From positions 441,501 to 505,500 of the forward strand of contig NZ_CP140153.1 of assembly GCF_034479635.1 (NCBI RefSeq): a stretch of 64,000 nt of DNA. The letters run 5' to 3'. The translations under genes and the position numbers were made by a program. This document shows positions 43,829 through 53,651 of this stretch, one piece after another. Origin of the DNA: Guyparkeria halophila. Its GTDB lineage: Bacteria; Pseudomonadota; Gammaproteobacteria; Halothiobacillales; Halothiobacillaceae. The notes under the pieces were generated by a model, which was not told where the DNA came from, made no database searches, and saw only the letters and a program-made list of their open reading frames with translations. The first letter of the stretch is position 1, and each line of letters opens with the position of its first letter.

Positions 43829-45013
43829 CTAGCTCGTGCGGACGTATAGACCGCCGGGCAGGGTGGATACATCTCCCGCCAGTTCAAGCATGAGGAGGAT
43901 GGAGGAAACCTCACCGGCGGTCAATCCGCTCGCCTCGATCAGGGTGTCGGCCGGCTGCGGGTCATGGCCGAGCAGGTCGAGGACGCGCTGCTGGTCCGGA
44001 TCGCGCGCCGGGGTGGCCCCTTCGCTCGCCTCGTCGGTAGCGGTGGTAGCGGTCGGGTTCATGGCGGCGGCCGTGGCTTCCAGTTGGCGGCGCAGGGTGG
44101 GGGCCAGTTCCTCGAGCACGTCCTGGCCGGTCTCCACCAGCTTGGCGCCCTCGCGTATCAGGCGGTGGCATCCACGGGCCAGCGGGTTGTGGATCGAGCC
44201 GGGGATGGCGAGCACGTCGCGCCCCTGCTCGCCGGCCAGGCGGGCGGTGATCAGCGAGCCGCTCTTGACCGAGGCCTCGACCACCAGCACTCCGCTGGCC
44301 AGTCCGCTGATCAGGCGGTTGCGGCGCGGGAAGTGCCCGCGGCGTGGTTCGGTGCCCGGCAGCCATTCGGACAGGATCACCCCGCCGCCGGCGACGATCT
44401 CGTCGGCCAGGGATGCGTGCTCGGGCGGGTAGATGCGGTCGATGCCCGAGCCGAGCACGGCGATGGTGATCCCCTCGGCTTCCAGCGCGCCGCGATGGGC
44501 CTCGCCGTCCACGCCCAGGGCCAGCCCGCTGGTGATCACCAGCCCCTGGCCGGCCAGATGCCGGGCAAAGGCACGGGCGTTCTGCCGCCCGCCGGTGGTG
44601 GGCGTGCGCGAACCGACCATCGCGACCTGCGGCTCGGTGAGCGCGGTGAGGCGACCGCGGACAAAGAGTGCGGCGGGGGCATCGGGGAGATCGTCGAGGG
44701 CAGCGGGGAAATGCGGGTCGCCGCGGGCAACCAGGTGATGGGTCGCGTCGGCGGCCAGCCAGTCGGTGATTGCCGCGACCTTCTCGGCATCGGGGCGCGC
44801 CTGGACGACGCCCTCGGGCAGTCCGGCGCGACGCCATTCACCGCGCGGGCTGTCGAGGGCATCCCTTGGCGTGCCGAAGTGGGCCAGCAGCAGAGCGAGC
44901 CGCTTGGGACCCATGCCGTGGATCCCAAGCAGCTCGATCAGTGCGGTGGTCTCGAGGCCGATGCCCGGCGCGGTCGTCCGGGCGCTCGGTGGGGAGGTTG
45001 GTGCGGGAGGCAC
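43829..45013 (-). CDS. dprA: DNA-processing protein DprA
   Basis: 394 aa. Loads RecA on incoming single-stranded DNA in transformation. An N-terminal helix-hairpin region (LLGIHGMGPKRLALLLAHFG) is followed by a Rossmann domain with MVGSRTPTTGGRQNA, SGLALGVDGEAHRGAL and LGSGIDRIYPPEH. The C-terminal winged helix is at about 335-390. Start is GTG 45013, 3 bases after the lysM-gene stop. With comF in the window, this suggests natural competence. Confidence 0.96.
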   Translation of the reverse strand: MPPAPTSPPSARTTAPGIGLETTALIELLGIHGMGPKRLALLLAHFGTPRDALDSPRGEWRRAGLPEGVVQARPDAEKVAAITDWLAADATHHLVARGDPHFPAALDDLPDAPAALFVRGRLTALTEPQVAMVGSRTPTTGGRQNARAFARHLAGQGLVITSGLALGVDGEAHRGALEAEGITIAVLGSGIDRIYPPEHASLADEIVAGGGVILSEWLPGTEPRRGHFPRRNRLISGLASGVLVVEASVKSGSLITARLAGEQGRDVLAIPGSIHNPLARGCHRLIREGAKLVETGQDVLEELAPTLRRQLEATAAAMNPTATTATDEASEGATPARDPDQQRVLDLLGHDPQPADTLIEASGLTAGEVSSILLMLELAGDVSTLPGGLYVRTS

Positions 45014-45016
45014 CGC

Positions 45017-46210
45017 TTAGAGGCGACTTTCCTGGACCGGGGTCTGGGCCAGGTCGCCCTCGTGGACCGGCTGGGTGGCCTTGATGACCAGCGCGTAGCT
45101 GACGCGGTCATAGGCGCGGAAGACCATGGCGGTGCCGATCGGGTGATCCGGCAGCAGCACGGCCGGGCCACGAGTGGCCTCGCGGCCATCCTCGCCGGCA
45201 TCACGCTCGGCGAAGCGGTCCTCGACCACGCGCCCGCGCTTGCTGATCTGCAGCAGGTCGCCGGCCGTCACGCCCGACTCCATGCCGCGGTCGATCACGA
45301 TCACCTGCTGGCTGCCCACCTGGGTGATGGCGTCCGGCAGCAGGATGATGGTCGCGTCGATCGGGAAGGCCGGGATCTGGGGGGTGACGTCGCGATCGAA
45401 GGCCTCGTCGGTCATCTCGACCAGTCGGTCGCCTTCGTCGACTTCGCGCACGGTATCTTCGAGTTCGACGGTGGTCGGATCGTCGATCTCGACCACGTTG
45501 GCCTCGCCCTTGAAGATGGCGCGGTAGCCGAGGTGTTCGCCGGTGCGGCCGTCGACCAGTGCCTTGCCCTGCTCGACGACGGCAAAGCGCTGCTGCGAGC
45601 CGTCGAGCGGCGGGCGGACGTAGGCGGTGTCACCGCTGCTGGCGTGAATCGAGCCTTCACGGTTGGCGAGGATGTAGGGGGCGGCCTCGAACTCGTCCTC
45701 GGTCATCACCTGGTCGTGGGTCAGGAACGGACGCACCAGGTCGAGCGGCACGGCGGCGACCAGCGGCGGCAGCGATTCGTAGCGGATGTGCGGGCGCAGG
45801 CCGACGGCCAGCCGCGGGCGATCACCGACAAAGACGATCTGGATCCGGTCGCCCGGGTAGATGCGGTGCGGATTGGCAATCTCGGGGTTCGCGTACCAGA
45901 TCTCGGGCCAGTAGTAGGGATCCTTGAGGAAGTGGTTGGCGATCGACCAGAGGGTGTCGCCTTCCTTGACCACGTAGTCCTCGGCGGACAGGTCACGGAA
46001 CTGGTCGCGGGTTTCCTCGGCGCTCAGCTGCCGCTTGACCGGGCCGCGCTCGGCGCCCAGCGGCAGGGCATCGGCCGACATGGGTTCGCGCGGGTTGACC
46101 ACGTCGTCTTCGGTCAGTGCGCAGCCGGTGAGGCTGCCGGTCAGCGGCACGAGGCCCGCGAGCGCGAGTGCCAGGGCTGGTGCCAGGGGGAGTCCTTTGG
46201 TCGATCTCAT
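45017..46210 (-). CDS. LysM domain lipoprotein
   Basis: 397 aa. A lipoprotein-type signal ends in LTGC (about residue 29). One LysM domain lies at about 78-130 (YVVKEGDTLWSIANHFLKDPYYWPEIW...IYPGDRIQI). A long C-terminal beta-rich region resembles the flagellar-type or carbohydrate-binding ends of related proteins. Position upstream of dprA is conserved. AAGGA stands about 10 bases before the start at 46210. Confidence 0.93.
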   Translation of the reverse strand: MRSTKGLPLAPALALALAGLVPLTGSLTGCALTEDDVVNPREPMSADALPLGAERGPVKRQLSAEETRDQFRDLSAEDYVVKEGDTLWSIANHFLKDPYYWPEIWYANPEIANPHRIYPGDRIQIVFVGDRPRLAVGLRPHIRYESLPPLVAAVPLDLVRPFLTHDQVMTEDEFEAAPYILANREGSIHASSGDTAYVRPPLDGSQQRFAVVEQGKALVDGRTGEHLGYRAIFKGEANVVEIDDPTTVELEDTVREVDEGDRLVEMTDEAFDRDVTPQIPAFPIDATIILLPDAITQVGSQQVIVIDRGMESGVTAGDLLQISKRGRVVEDRFAERDAGEDGREATRGPAVLLPDHPIGTAMVFRAYDRVSYALVIKATQPVHEGDLAQTPVQESRL

Positions 46211-46307
46211 CGTTACAACGTCCTTGGTGTCCGGCCGAGAGCAGCCCGCGTGCGGACTGTCCCCCCGTGATTGTCGACATTCATCTGGGTTCTGCCGAGT
46301 GCTGGCG

Positions 46308-46340
46308 TACAATGTATCCCCAAATACGGCTTGTTGTAAA
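46308..46340. promoter_or_regulatory. Overlapping divergent promoters of the lysM-dprA and def-fmt operons
   Basis: On the minus strand, TTTACA (complement of 46335-46340) and TACATT (complement of 46311-46316) are 18 bases apart and would drive the lysM operon. On the plus strand TACAAT at 46308-46313 is a candidate -10 for def, with only a weak -35. The two -10 hexamers overlap, so the promoters may compete. Confidence 0.5.
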
Positions 46341-46435
46341 AGATTTCGCCCCTGCCGTCCAGTCGGCCAGTGGGCGACCGAAGTGCCGTGCCAGTGACGC
46401 CGCCACGGCGAATAACCCATACCAGTGACCGACGT

Positions 46436-46942
46436 ATGAGTCTGCGAGACATCCTCATTTATCCCGACGATCGCCTGCGCGAGATTGCCCGCCCGGTCGA
46501 TTCCTTCGAGCCCGCGCTGGCCGAACTGGTCGCCGACATGTTCGAGACCATGTACCAGGAGAGCGGCATCGGCCTGGCTGCCACCCAGATTGACGAGCAC
46601 CGGCGGCTGTTCGTCGCCGACGTGAGTGAGGATCGCAGCGGGGCCATGGCGTTCGTCAATCCCGAGATCGTGGCGCGCGCCGGGGAGGTCGAATCCGAAG
46701 AGGGCTGCCTGTCGATCCCGGGGATCAACGAGACCATCCCGCGCGCCGAACGCATTCGCGTGCGTGCCCGCGACGAGAAGGGCAAGGCCATCGAGCAGGA
46801 TCTCGACGGGCTGCTGGCCATCTGCTTCCAGCACGAACTCGACCACCTGGACGGCCGGTTGTTCATCGACTACCTCTCGCCGCTCAAGCAGCAACGCATC
46901 CGCAAGAAGATGGAAAAGGCCGCGCGCCGGGAGCGTGTATGA
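46436..46942 (+). CDS. def: Peptide deformylase
   Basis: 168 aa. Removes the formyl group from new proteins. All three motifs are present: GIGLAATQ, EEGCLSIPG and QHELDHLDG (metal-binding Cys and two His). Start 46436 (MSLRDILIYPDDRLREIA) aligns with the family. It overlaps fmt by 4 bases (ATGA). Confidence 0.97.
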   Translation: MSLRDILIYPDDRLREIARPVDSFEPALAELVADMFETMYQESGIGLAATQIDEHRRLFVADVSEDRSGAMAFVNPEIVARAGEVESEEGCLSIPGINETIPRAERIRVRARDEKGKAIEQDLDGLLAICFQHELDHLDGRLFIDYLSPLKQQRIRKKMEKAARRERV

Positions 46943-47892
46943 GCCTGCGCGTGGTCTACTGCGGCACGCCCGATTTTGCCGTGCCGGCACTCGAGGCGCT
47001 GGCGCGCCTCAACGAGATCGGCGGCGAGAAGGTCGAACTGGTCGCCGCCTACACCCAGCCCGACCGCCCGGCCGGGCGGGGCAAGAAACTTACCGCCCCG
47101 CCGGTCAAGCAGGCCGCCCTCGAGCTGGGCTTGCCGGTGGAGCAGCCGCTCAACCTGAAGGACGACTCGGCCCAGGCACGGCTGGCCGAGCATCGCCCCG
47201 ACCTGCTGGTCGTCGCCGCCTACGGATTGATCCTGCCGCCCGCCGTGCTCGAGATGCCGCGTCTGGGCGCGATCAACATCCATGCGTCATTGCTGCCGCG
47301 CTGGCGCGGGGCCGCGCCGATCAACCGCGCCATCGAGGCGGGCGACACCGAGACCGGCATCACCATCATGCAGATGGAGGCCGGGCTGGATACCGGCCCG
47401 ATGTGGTTCAAGCGGATCGAGCCGATCCATCCCGACGATACCGCCGCCACCCTGCACGATCGGCTCGCGCCACTCGGTGCCCAGGCGCTGATCGAGGCGC
47501 TGCCGGCCATCATCCGTGGCGAGGGGGCGCCCGAGCCTCAGGACGATACGCAGGCCTGCTATGCCGCCAAGCTCGCCAAGCCCGAGGCAAAGGTCGACTG
47601 GCGCGAGCCGGCGGACCTGATCGAGCGGCGCGTGCGCGCCTTCAATCCCTGGCCCGTCGCCCAGACCACGCTGGCCGGCGAGCCATTGCGCCTCTGGGGC
47701 GCCCGAGTGGTCGAGGGCCGCGAGGGGGCGGCCGCCGGCGAGGTGATCGAGCTGACCGCCGACGGCCTCGTGGTGCAGACGGGCAGCGGTGGTCTGGAGT
47801 TGACCCGCGTGCAGCGCGCCGGCGGCCGGCCGGTGGCAGCCGCCGACTTCGCCCGCGGTCGAGATCTGCTGGGGGTGCGGCTTGGCGGATAA
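46939..47892 (+). CDS. fmt: Methionyl-tRNA formyltransferase
   Basis: 317 aa. Formylates initiator Met-tRNA. N-terminal GTPDFAVPALEAL, the folate/catalytic segment INIHASLLPRWRGAAPINRAI and DTGITIMQM-type EAGDTETGITIMQM are clear. The C-terminal tRNA-binding beta domain follows from about 205 (RVRAFNPWPVAQT). It overlaps def upstream and rsmB downstream. Confidence 0.97.
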   Translation: MSLRVVYCGTPDFAVPALEALARLNEIGGEKVELVAAYTQPDRPAGRGKKLTAPPVKQAALELGLPVEQPLNLKDDSAQARLAEHRPDLLVVAAYGLILPPAVLEMPRLGAINIHASLLPRWRGAAPINRAIEAGDTETGITIMQMEAGLDTGPMWFKRIEPIHPDDTAATLHDRLAPLGAQALIEALPAIIRGEGAPEPQDDTQACYAAKLAKPEAKVDWREPADLIERRVRAFNPWPVAQTTLAGEPLRLWGARVVEGREGAAAGEVIELTADGLVVQTGSGGLELTRVQRAGGRPVAAADFARGRDLLGVRLGG

Positions 47893-49294
47893 CCCACAGG
47901 CCGATCGCCAGTCCAGGCGCCGCCCCGACGGCCAGCGGGGGCGTCCGCGTCGCCGCCCCGCTGGTGCCGATCACGGCGGGCCGCCGCGCTCGCCCGAGGC
48001 CCTGGTCGCCGAAGGGTTGCTGCAGGTGGTCGATCACGGCCGTTCCCTCGATAGCGTGCTGCCCGAGCTGACCGCGCGCGCCCAGACCGCGCACCGCAGC
48101 GTGGTCCAGGCGATGAGCTACGAGGTGTTGCGCCACTACGAACCGTTGGCCTGGTGGCGCGACCAGCTGCTCGACCGGCCGCTCAATCCCCGCGCCGCCG
48201 AGGTGGGCATGCTGCTGCTGGTCGGCCTCGAGCGCCTGACCGGCTCCAAGCGCGAGCCCTCGCGCGTGGTCAATGCCGCCGTGCATGCCGCCCGCGAACT
48301 CAATCACAACTGGGCCACCGGACTGGTCAACGCGGTACTGCGGCGCGCGGTACGTCAGATCGAGGCCGGTGAGACGCCATTCGACAACGCGCCGCCGGCG
48401 GTACGGGCCCGTCTCCCGGACTGGCTGTTCGGCATGCTGGCGAACGACTGGGGCGAGGAACGCACCATCGCACTGGGCGAGCAGCTGGCCACCCACCCGC
48501 CCATGACGCTGCGGGTGAATGCCGCCGAACAGAGCGTGTCGGCCTATCTCGAACGTCTGGCCGAGCAATCGATCGAGGCCAGCGCCACGCGCCACGCGCC
48601 GCATGGGGTGGCCCTGGCCACGCCGCTGGATGTCGAGCGACTGCCGGGCTTTCATCAGGGCGAGGTGTCCGTGCAGGACGAGGCGGCCCAGTTGGTGGTC
48701 GACCTGATGGACCTGTCACCGGGCTTGCGCGTGCTGGATGCCTGCTGCGCCCCGGGTGGCAAGACGTTGGCTATGCTCGATGCCCAGCCGGCCGTGCAGA
48801 TGACCGCGGTGGATATCGACGTCACCCGGCTGGCGCGGGTGCAGGACAATCTCGAACGCTCCGGGCGCTACGCCGAGCTGGTCTGCGCCGATCTGACGTC
48901 GCAGTCGATCGAGCCGCCGGCGAGCTTCGACCGCATTCTCGCCGACGTGCCCTGTTCGGCCACCGGCGTGATCCGGCGCCACCCGGACATCAAGCGGCTG
49001 CGTCGCCCCGAGGATCTCGACGCCCTGGTGCGTCGACAGCGCGAGATCCTCGAGCGGCTGTGGGCGCTGCTGCGCCCGGGCGGGCGCCTGGTCTACGCGA
49101 CCTGCTCTATCCTCAAGCGCGAGAATGACAAGCAGGTCGAGTCGTTCCTGCGCGATCACCCGGATGCGGTGGCGGTGCCGCTGGATGTCGACTGGGGCGA
49201 GCCGCAGGTGGTCGGTCGGCAGCTGTTCCCGCAGGTCGATGGCCACGACGGGTTTTATTACGCGGTATTGGAAAAGCCGGTGGCCAACGGATGA
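47882..49294 (+). CDS. rsmB: 16S rRNA m5C967 methyltransferase RsmB
   Basis: 470 aa. An Arg/Pro-rich N-terminus (about 35 residues) is followed by a NusB-like RNA-binding domain (about 38-170). The methyltransferase domain has VLDACCAPGGKTLAML, ADVPCSATGV and YATCSI, which carry the two Cys of the catalytic mechanism. Start is TTG 47882, overlapping fmt by 11 bases; a later start would cut into the NusB domain. Confidence 0.95.
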   Translation: MADNPQADRQSRRRPDGQRGRPRRRPAGADHGGPPRSPEALVAEGLLQVVDHGRSLDSVLPELTARAQTAHRSVVQAMSYEVLRHYEPLAWWRDQLLDRPLNPRAAEVGMLLLVGLERLTGSKREPSRVVNAAVHAARELNHNWATGLVNAVLRRAVRQIEAGETPFDNAPPAVRARLPDWLFGMLANDWGEERTIALGEQLATHPPMTLRVNAAEQSVSAYLERLAEQSIEASATRHAPHGVALATPLDVERLPGFHQGEVSVQDEAAQLVVDLMDLSPGLRVLDACCAPGGKTLAMLDAQPAVQMTAVDIDVTRLARVQDNLERSGRYAELVCADLTSQSIEPPASFDRILADVPCSATGVIRRHPDIKRLRRPEDLDALVRRQREILERLWALLRPGGRLVYATCSILKRENDKQVESFLRDHPDAVAVPLDVDWGEPQVVGRQLFPQVDGHDGFYYAVLEKPVANG

Positions 49295-49869
49295 TCCCGG
49301 CGCGCGTGTCACGTCCCGGTTGGTTGCTCCTGATGCTCGTGGTCGGGCTCGGCGGCTCGACCGGGCTGCACGCGGATGCCCGGGTGATCGACGTGCACGC
49401 CGAGGTGCGCGAGGAGTCGGTGTTCCTCGATGCCAACCTCGAACTGTCCTTGGGCCACGAGGTAATCGAGGCGCTGCGCAACTCGATTGCCGTGAACCTG
49501 ATCGTCGAGGCAGAGATCGCCGAGCCGCGCGAATGGCTCTGGGATCGGCGCCTGCTGACCGATCGGCGCCGACTGCGTCTGGAGTATCACGCGCTGTCCC
49601 GTACCTGGATGGTTACCGATTTCCATGCCCGCGAGACGCACACCTTCTCCGAGCTGGCCGGCGCGGTCGAGTCGCTCTCGCGCGTGCGGGCGTGGCGGCT
49701 GGGACCATGGGCGGCGCTGGCCGACAAGCCGCGTCTGCTGGGCAAGCTGCGCGTGACGCTGGACGTGAACAAGCTGCCACTGCCACTGCGTGTCCCGGCC
49801 CTGTTCGAGGACGCCTGGGACCTGGACAGCGACTGGTTCCTGTGGGGGCTGTCTGAGGTGAGGCGATGA
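49291..49869 (+). CDS. DUF4390 exported protein
   Basis: 192 aa. A signal peptide of about 28 residues precedes a beta-rich domain with LSLGHEVIEALRNSIAVNLIVEAEI, the DUF4390 pattern. Genes of this family lie between rsmB and ntrY in many Gamma- and Betaproteobacteria and overlap the kinase gene, as here by 4 bases. A link to the kinase is inferred only from this context. Confidence 0.88.
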   Translation: MIPARVSRPGWLLLMLVVGLGGSTGLHADARVIDVHAEVREESVFLDANLELSLGHEVIEALRNSIAVNLIVEAEIAEPREWLWDRRLLTDRRRLRLEYHALSRTWMVTDFHARETHTFSELAGAVESLSRVRAWRLGPWAALADKPRLLGKLRVTLDVNKLPLPLRVPALFEDAWDLDSDWFLWGLSEVRR

Positions 49870-52247
49870 CGCGTCTGGGCCGCCGCATGCAACGCTGGGT
49901 GAGGCGCGCCATCCCGCCGATCAGCGCGATGGTCATCGTGCTGTTGCTGGTGCTGCTGTATCTCGTTTCCGACTCGCTGCGTGCCGTCGAGCAGCCCGAG
50001 GGGCTGTTCCTGACCCTCCTGGGCGTCAGCGCGGTGGGGCTGCTGTTCCTCGCCATCGTGGTGCTCTGGCATATCGTCCGGCTGATCCGCGATTATCGCC
50101 GTGGCACGCCCGGCTCCCGCTTGACTGCGCGCCTGGTCGTGACCTTCGTCGCGTTGTCGGTGGTGCCGGTGGCGATCGTCTTCTACTTCTCGCTCACCTT
50201 CGTGCAGCGCGGCATCGATTCCTGGTTCGACGTGCAGGTCGAGCAGGCGATGACCGATGCCCTCTCCCTGTCGCAGATGTCCTTCGATGGCCGCATGCGC
50301 CAGGCACTGGAGCAGACTCGCCGTGCCGCCAGCGAGTTGCAGGACGGCGGCTCGGAGCTGATCGCGCTGGAGCTCTCGCAGATGCGGCGCACGACCGGGG
50401 CCGAGGAAATGACCATCCTCGGTCAGCGCAACCTGATCGTCGCCTCCTCCTCCGAGGATGCCACCAGTATCGTGCCGGCGCGTGCCGACGAGACCGCACT
50501 GGCACATGCCCGCTCCGGGCGGGATTTCATCGGGCTGGATCCCGGTGGCGACGGCAACCTGCAGATCCGCGTGGTGGTGCCGATGGAGGCCGGGCTCACC
50601 AGCGAGGGCGGCAAGCGCGTCCTGCAGGCGCTGTTCGACGTGCCCGATGAGGCCAACGAGCTTTCCAAGAGCGTTCAGGATGCCTTCAACAACTACCGCG
50701 AGCTGGTCTACCTGCACAGCTCGCTCAAGCAGACCTTCACCCTGGCCCTGACCCTGGCGCTGTTGTTGTCCCTGCTGACGGCGGTCTGGCTGGCCTTCCT
50801 GGCCGCGCGCAAACTTCTCAGTCCGATCCGCGAACTGGCCGCCGGCACCCACGCGGTGGCCGAGGGCGACTACAGCCTGCGCCTGCCGGTCGACCGGCGT
50901 GACGACCTGGGTCAGCTGGTCCAGTCGTTCAATACCATGACGGCCCGGGTACGGCGCGCCCACGAGGTGATGCGTGAGCTCCAGGAGCTGGCCGACAAGG
51001 AGCGCGACTACCTGGACACCGTGATCCAGCACCTGTCCTCGGGCGTGCTGACACTGTCCTTCGACGGGCGCATCATCAGCGGCAACTCGGCGGCGCAGCA
51101 GATCCTGGGGGTGGCGTCGGACGAGCTGTTCGAGGGCTCGCTGCAGGCGGTCTGTCGCGAGCACGCCAGCCTGTTGCCACTGTGCGAGGCGTTCCTCGAT
51201 AGGCTGGGCGCGGCCGGGCCGCCGCCGGGCGAGACGGTCGAGGCCCAGGTGCGCATCATGAACGGCAGTGGCCGCAAGGTGCTGCTCGCCAGGCTCGCGG
51301 CCTTGCCCCCGGACGGCGATGTGGACGCCGGCGGCTACGTGATGGTGCTCGAGGACGTCACCGCGCTGATCCAGGCGCAGCGGGATGCGGCCTGGTCGGA
51401 AGTGGCGCGTCGCCTGGCGCACGAGATCAAGAACCCGCTCACCCCCATCGGCCTGTCGGCCGAGCGGCTGCGCCGGCGTATCCTGCCGCAGCTCGACGAA
51501 GGGCATGCCCCGATCCTTGACCGGGCCACCGCCACGATCATCGCTCAGGTCGACGCCATGAAGCACATGGTCAACGAGTTCGCCGATTACGCGCGCAGCC
51601 CGCAGGTGAGCTTCGAGCGGCTCGACTTGCAGGCCCTGGCCGGCCAGACCGTCGAGCTCTACCGCGGCAACACGGCCGTCAAGGTCCGTTACCTGCCGGA
51701 GGTCGACGAGCCGGTCTGGGTCGAGGGCGATGGCAACCGGCTGCGCCAATTGCTGCACAACCTGATTCGCAACGCCAGCCAGGCGCTGAATGAACGCGGC
51801 GCGGTGGCGGGCGAGCCGATCGTGTTGCTCGACCTGCGGGTGATCGGTGAACAGGGGCATTGCCTGGCCGAGCTGACGGTGGCCGACAACGGCCCCGGTT
51901 TCCCGGCAGAGATGCTCGATCGCCTGTTCGAGCCCTACGCTACCACCCGGCCCAAGGGCTCGGGCCTGGGGCTGGCGATCGTCAAGAAGATCGTCGAGGA
52001 GCATGCCGGGGCCGTGCATGCCTGGAACGCGTTCGAGCAGCCGGAGAACGACGACACCGAGGCGGGCCGGCGGCTTGCCAATCACGGTGCACGCGTTACG
52101 ATTCGCCTACCCTTGGAATCGGGGCGCTGCGAGGCGCGCGGCAATCGCCGCCGGGAAGACGCCCCCATCGAAAAGGGCCGCCACGAGGGCGACCACGTCG
52201 ATAAGGGTCGCCAAGGTGGCCCCCACGGAGAAACGGGAATTTCCTGA
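49866..52247 (+). CDS. NtrY-type membrane sensor histidine kinase
   Basis: 793 aa. Three N-terminal membrane helices, an extracytoplasmic region of about 185 residues and another helix (about 295-318) are followed by HAMP (about 320-372). PAS (about 385-500) precedes the HisKA domain with phosphoacceptor His in RRLAHEIKNPLTPI. The ATPase domain has N-box LIRNASQAL and DNGPGFP, and GSGLGLAIV. A highly charged tail of about 40 residues after the kinase core is unusual. It pairs with the next gene. Confidence 0.93.
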   Translation: MTRLGRRMQRWVRRAIPPISAMVIVLLLVLLYLVSDSLRAVEQPEGLFLTLLGVSAVGLLFLAIVVLWHIVRLIRDYRRGTPGSRLTARLVVTFVALSVVPVAIVFYFSLTFVQRGIDSWFDVQVEQAMTDALSLSQMSFDGRMRQALEQTRRAASELQDGGSELIALELSQMRRTTGAEEMTILGQRNLIVASSSEDATSIVPARADETALAHARSGRDFIGLDPGGDGNLQIRVVVPMEAGLTSEGGKRVLQALFDVPDEANELSKSVQDAFNNYRELVYLHSSLKQTFTLALTLALLLSLLTAVWLAFLAARKLLSPIRELAAGTHAVAEGDYSLRLPVDRRDDLGQLVQSFNTMTARVRRAHEVMRELQELADKERDYLDTVIQHLSSGVLTLSFDGRIISGNSAAQQILGVASDELFEGSLQAVCREHASLLPLCEAFLDRLGAAGPPPGETVEAQVRIMNGSGRKVLLARLAALPPDGDVDAGGYVMVLEDVTALIQAQRDAAWSEVARRLAHEIKNPLTPIGLSAERLRRRILPQLDEGHAPILDRATATIIAQVDAMKHMVNEFADYARSPQVSFERLDLQALAGQTVELYRGNTAVKVRYLPEVDEPVWVEGDGNRLRQLLHNLIRNASQALNERGAVAGEPIVLLDLRVIGEQGHCLAELTVADNGPGFPAEMLDRLFEPYATTRPKGSGLGLAIVKKIVEEHAGAVHAWNAFEQPENDDTEAGRRLANHGARVTIRLPLESGRCEARGNRRREDAPIEKGRHEGDHVDKGRQGGPHGETGIS

Positions 52248-52250
52248 CGA

Positions 52251-53651
52251 ATGAGTATCGGACACATCCTGGTCGTCGATGACGAGAGCGAGATCCGCAA
52301 TCTGCTGGTCGACGTGCTCGAGGACGAAGGGTTTACCGTCAGCAGCGCGGCCGATGCCGTCGAGGCACGCGGCTCGATCGCGGTCCGACGGCCCGACCTG
52401 ATCCTGCTGGATATCTGGATGCCGGGCACGGACGGCATCGCGCTGCTGCGCGAATGGCACGAACGCGACCAACTGGTCTGGCCGGTGGTCATGATGTCGG
52501 GCCACGGCACGGTCGAGACGGCCGTCGAGGCCACCCGTCTGGGCGCCTTCGACTTCATCGAGAAACCCATCTCGCTTGACAAGTTGCTGCTGCTGATCGA
52601 GCACGCGCTCGACAACCGGCGCCTGGCGCAGGAAAACGCGGCACTCAAGCGCGGTGAGATCGACCCGCTCGACCTGATCGGCGACTCCGAGTACATGCAG
52701 GAGTTGCGCGACCAGGCGAAGAAGATCGCCGACCACGACGCCTGGGTGCTGATTTCCGGCGAGCCGGGCACCGGCAAGCAGGCGCTGGCTCGATTCATCC
52801 ATCGGCATTCGGCCCGTCGTCACTTCCCCTTTGTCGACACCGGCGGCAGCGCGGTTTCCGGGCGCCAGAACGCTGCGGTCGAGCTGTTCGGTGCCGAGGA
52901 CGACGGCCGCATCCGTTACGGGCTGCTCGAACAGGCCAACGGCGGCACGCTGTTCATCGCCGAGGCGGCGGACATGGACGAACAGACCCAGATGCAGCTG
53001 ATCTCGGCGCTCGAGAGCCAGTCGTTCTTCCGCGTCGGGGGCAACGAGCCGGTGCGCGTGGACGTGCGCGTGATCGCCGCGACCCGCAAGGACCTCGAGG
53101 CCGAGGTGCGCGCCGGCAACTTCCGCGAAGATCTCTACTACCACCTTTCGGTGGTGCCGGTGCACATCGAGTCGCTGCGCGAGCACCCCGAGGACATTCC
53201 GGTGCTGCTGTCCCACTACCTGGAGACGGCCCACAAGGTGGAGGGATTGCCGCGACGCGAGCTGACCATCGGCGCGCGCAACCTGCTGCGCTACCACCAT
53301 TGGTCAGGCAATGTCCGCGAGCTCAAGAACCTGGTCCAGCGCCTGCTGATCCTGGGCAGTGGCGAGGTGATCGACGAGCAGGAGGTCCAGCGGGCACTGG
53401 GGCTGGCGCCCATGGACGAGGCCGGGGCGGACAAGAGCTCGGCCCTGGTATCGCTCAACCTCGATCTGCCCCTGCGCGAGGCGCGTGACGAGTTCGAGCG
53501 GCGCTATCTGCTCGCCCAGCTGAAGAACGTCGAAGGCTCGATGACCGAGCTGTCGCGGCGAACGGGCATGGAGCGCACCAATCTCTATCGCAAGCTCAAG
53601 TCGCTGGGCATCCAGACCGGCGGCGAACGCTCCACGGGGACCAACGCATGA
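52251..53651 (+). CDS. NtrX-type response regulator with inactive-looking AAA+ domain
   Basis: 466 aa. Receiver domain with phospho-Asp in LILLDIWMPG, AAA+ domain (about 140-380) and Fis-type HTH (MTELSRRTGMERTNLYRKL). The Walker A is GEPGTGKQ. The GAFTGA loop that contacts sigma-54 is deleted (ELFGAEDDGRIRYGLLEQ), as is usual in NtrX. Walker B reads FIAE where FLDE is normal. It therefore probably does not activate sigma-54 transcription and works as a DNA-binding regulator. trkA overlaps its stop. Confidence 0.92.
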   Translation: MSIGHILVVDDESEIRNLLVDVLEDEGFTVSSAADAVEARGSIAVRRPDLILLDIWMPGTDGIALLREWHERDQLVWPVVMMSGHGTVETAVEATRLGAFDFIEKPISLDKLLLLIEHALDNRRLAQENAALKRGEIDPLDLIGDSEYMQELRDQAKKIADHDAWVLISGEPGTGKQALARFIHRHSARRHFPFVDTGGSAVSGRQNAAVELFGAEDDGRIRYGLLEQANGGTLFIAEAADMDEQTQMQLISALESQSFFRVGGNEPVRVDVRVIAATRKDLEAEVRAGNFREDLYYHLSVVPVHIESLREHPEDIPVLLSHYLETAHKVEGLPRRELTIGARNLLRYHHWSGNVRELKNLVQRLLILGSGEVIDEQEVQRALGLAPMDEAGADKSSALVSLNLDLPLREARDEFERRYLLAQLKNVEGSMTELSRRTGMERTNLYRKLKSLGIQTGGERSTGTNA

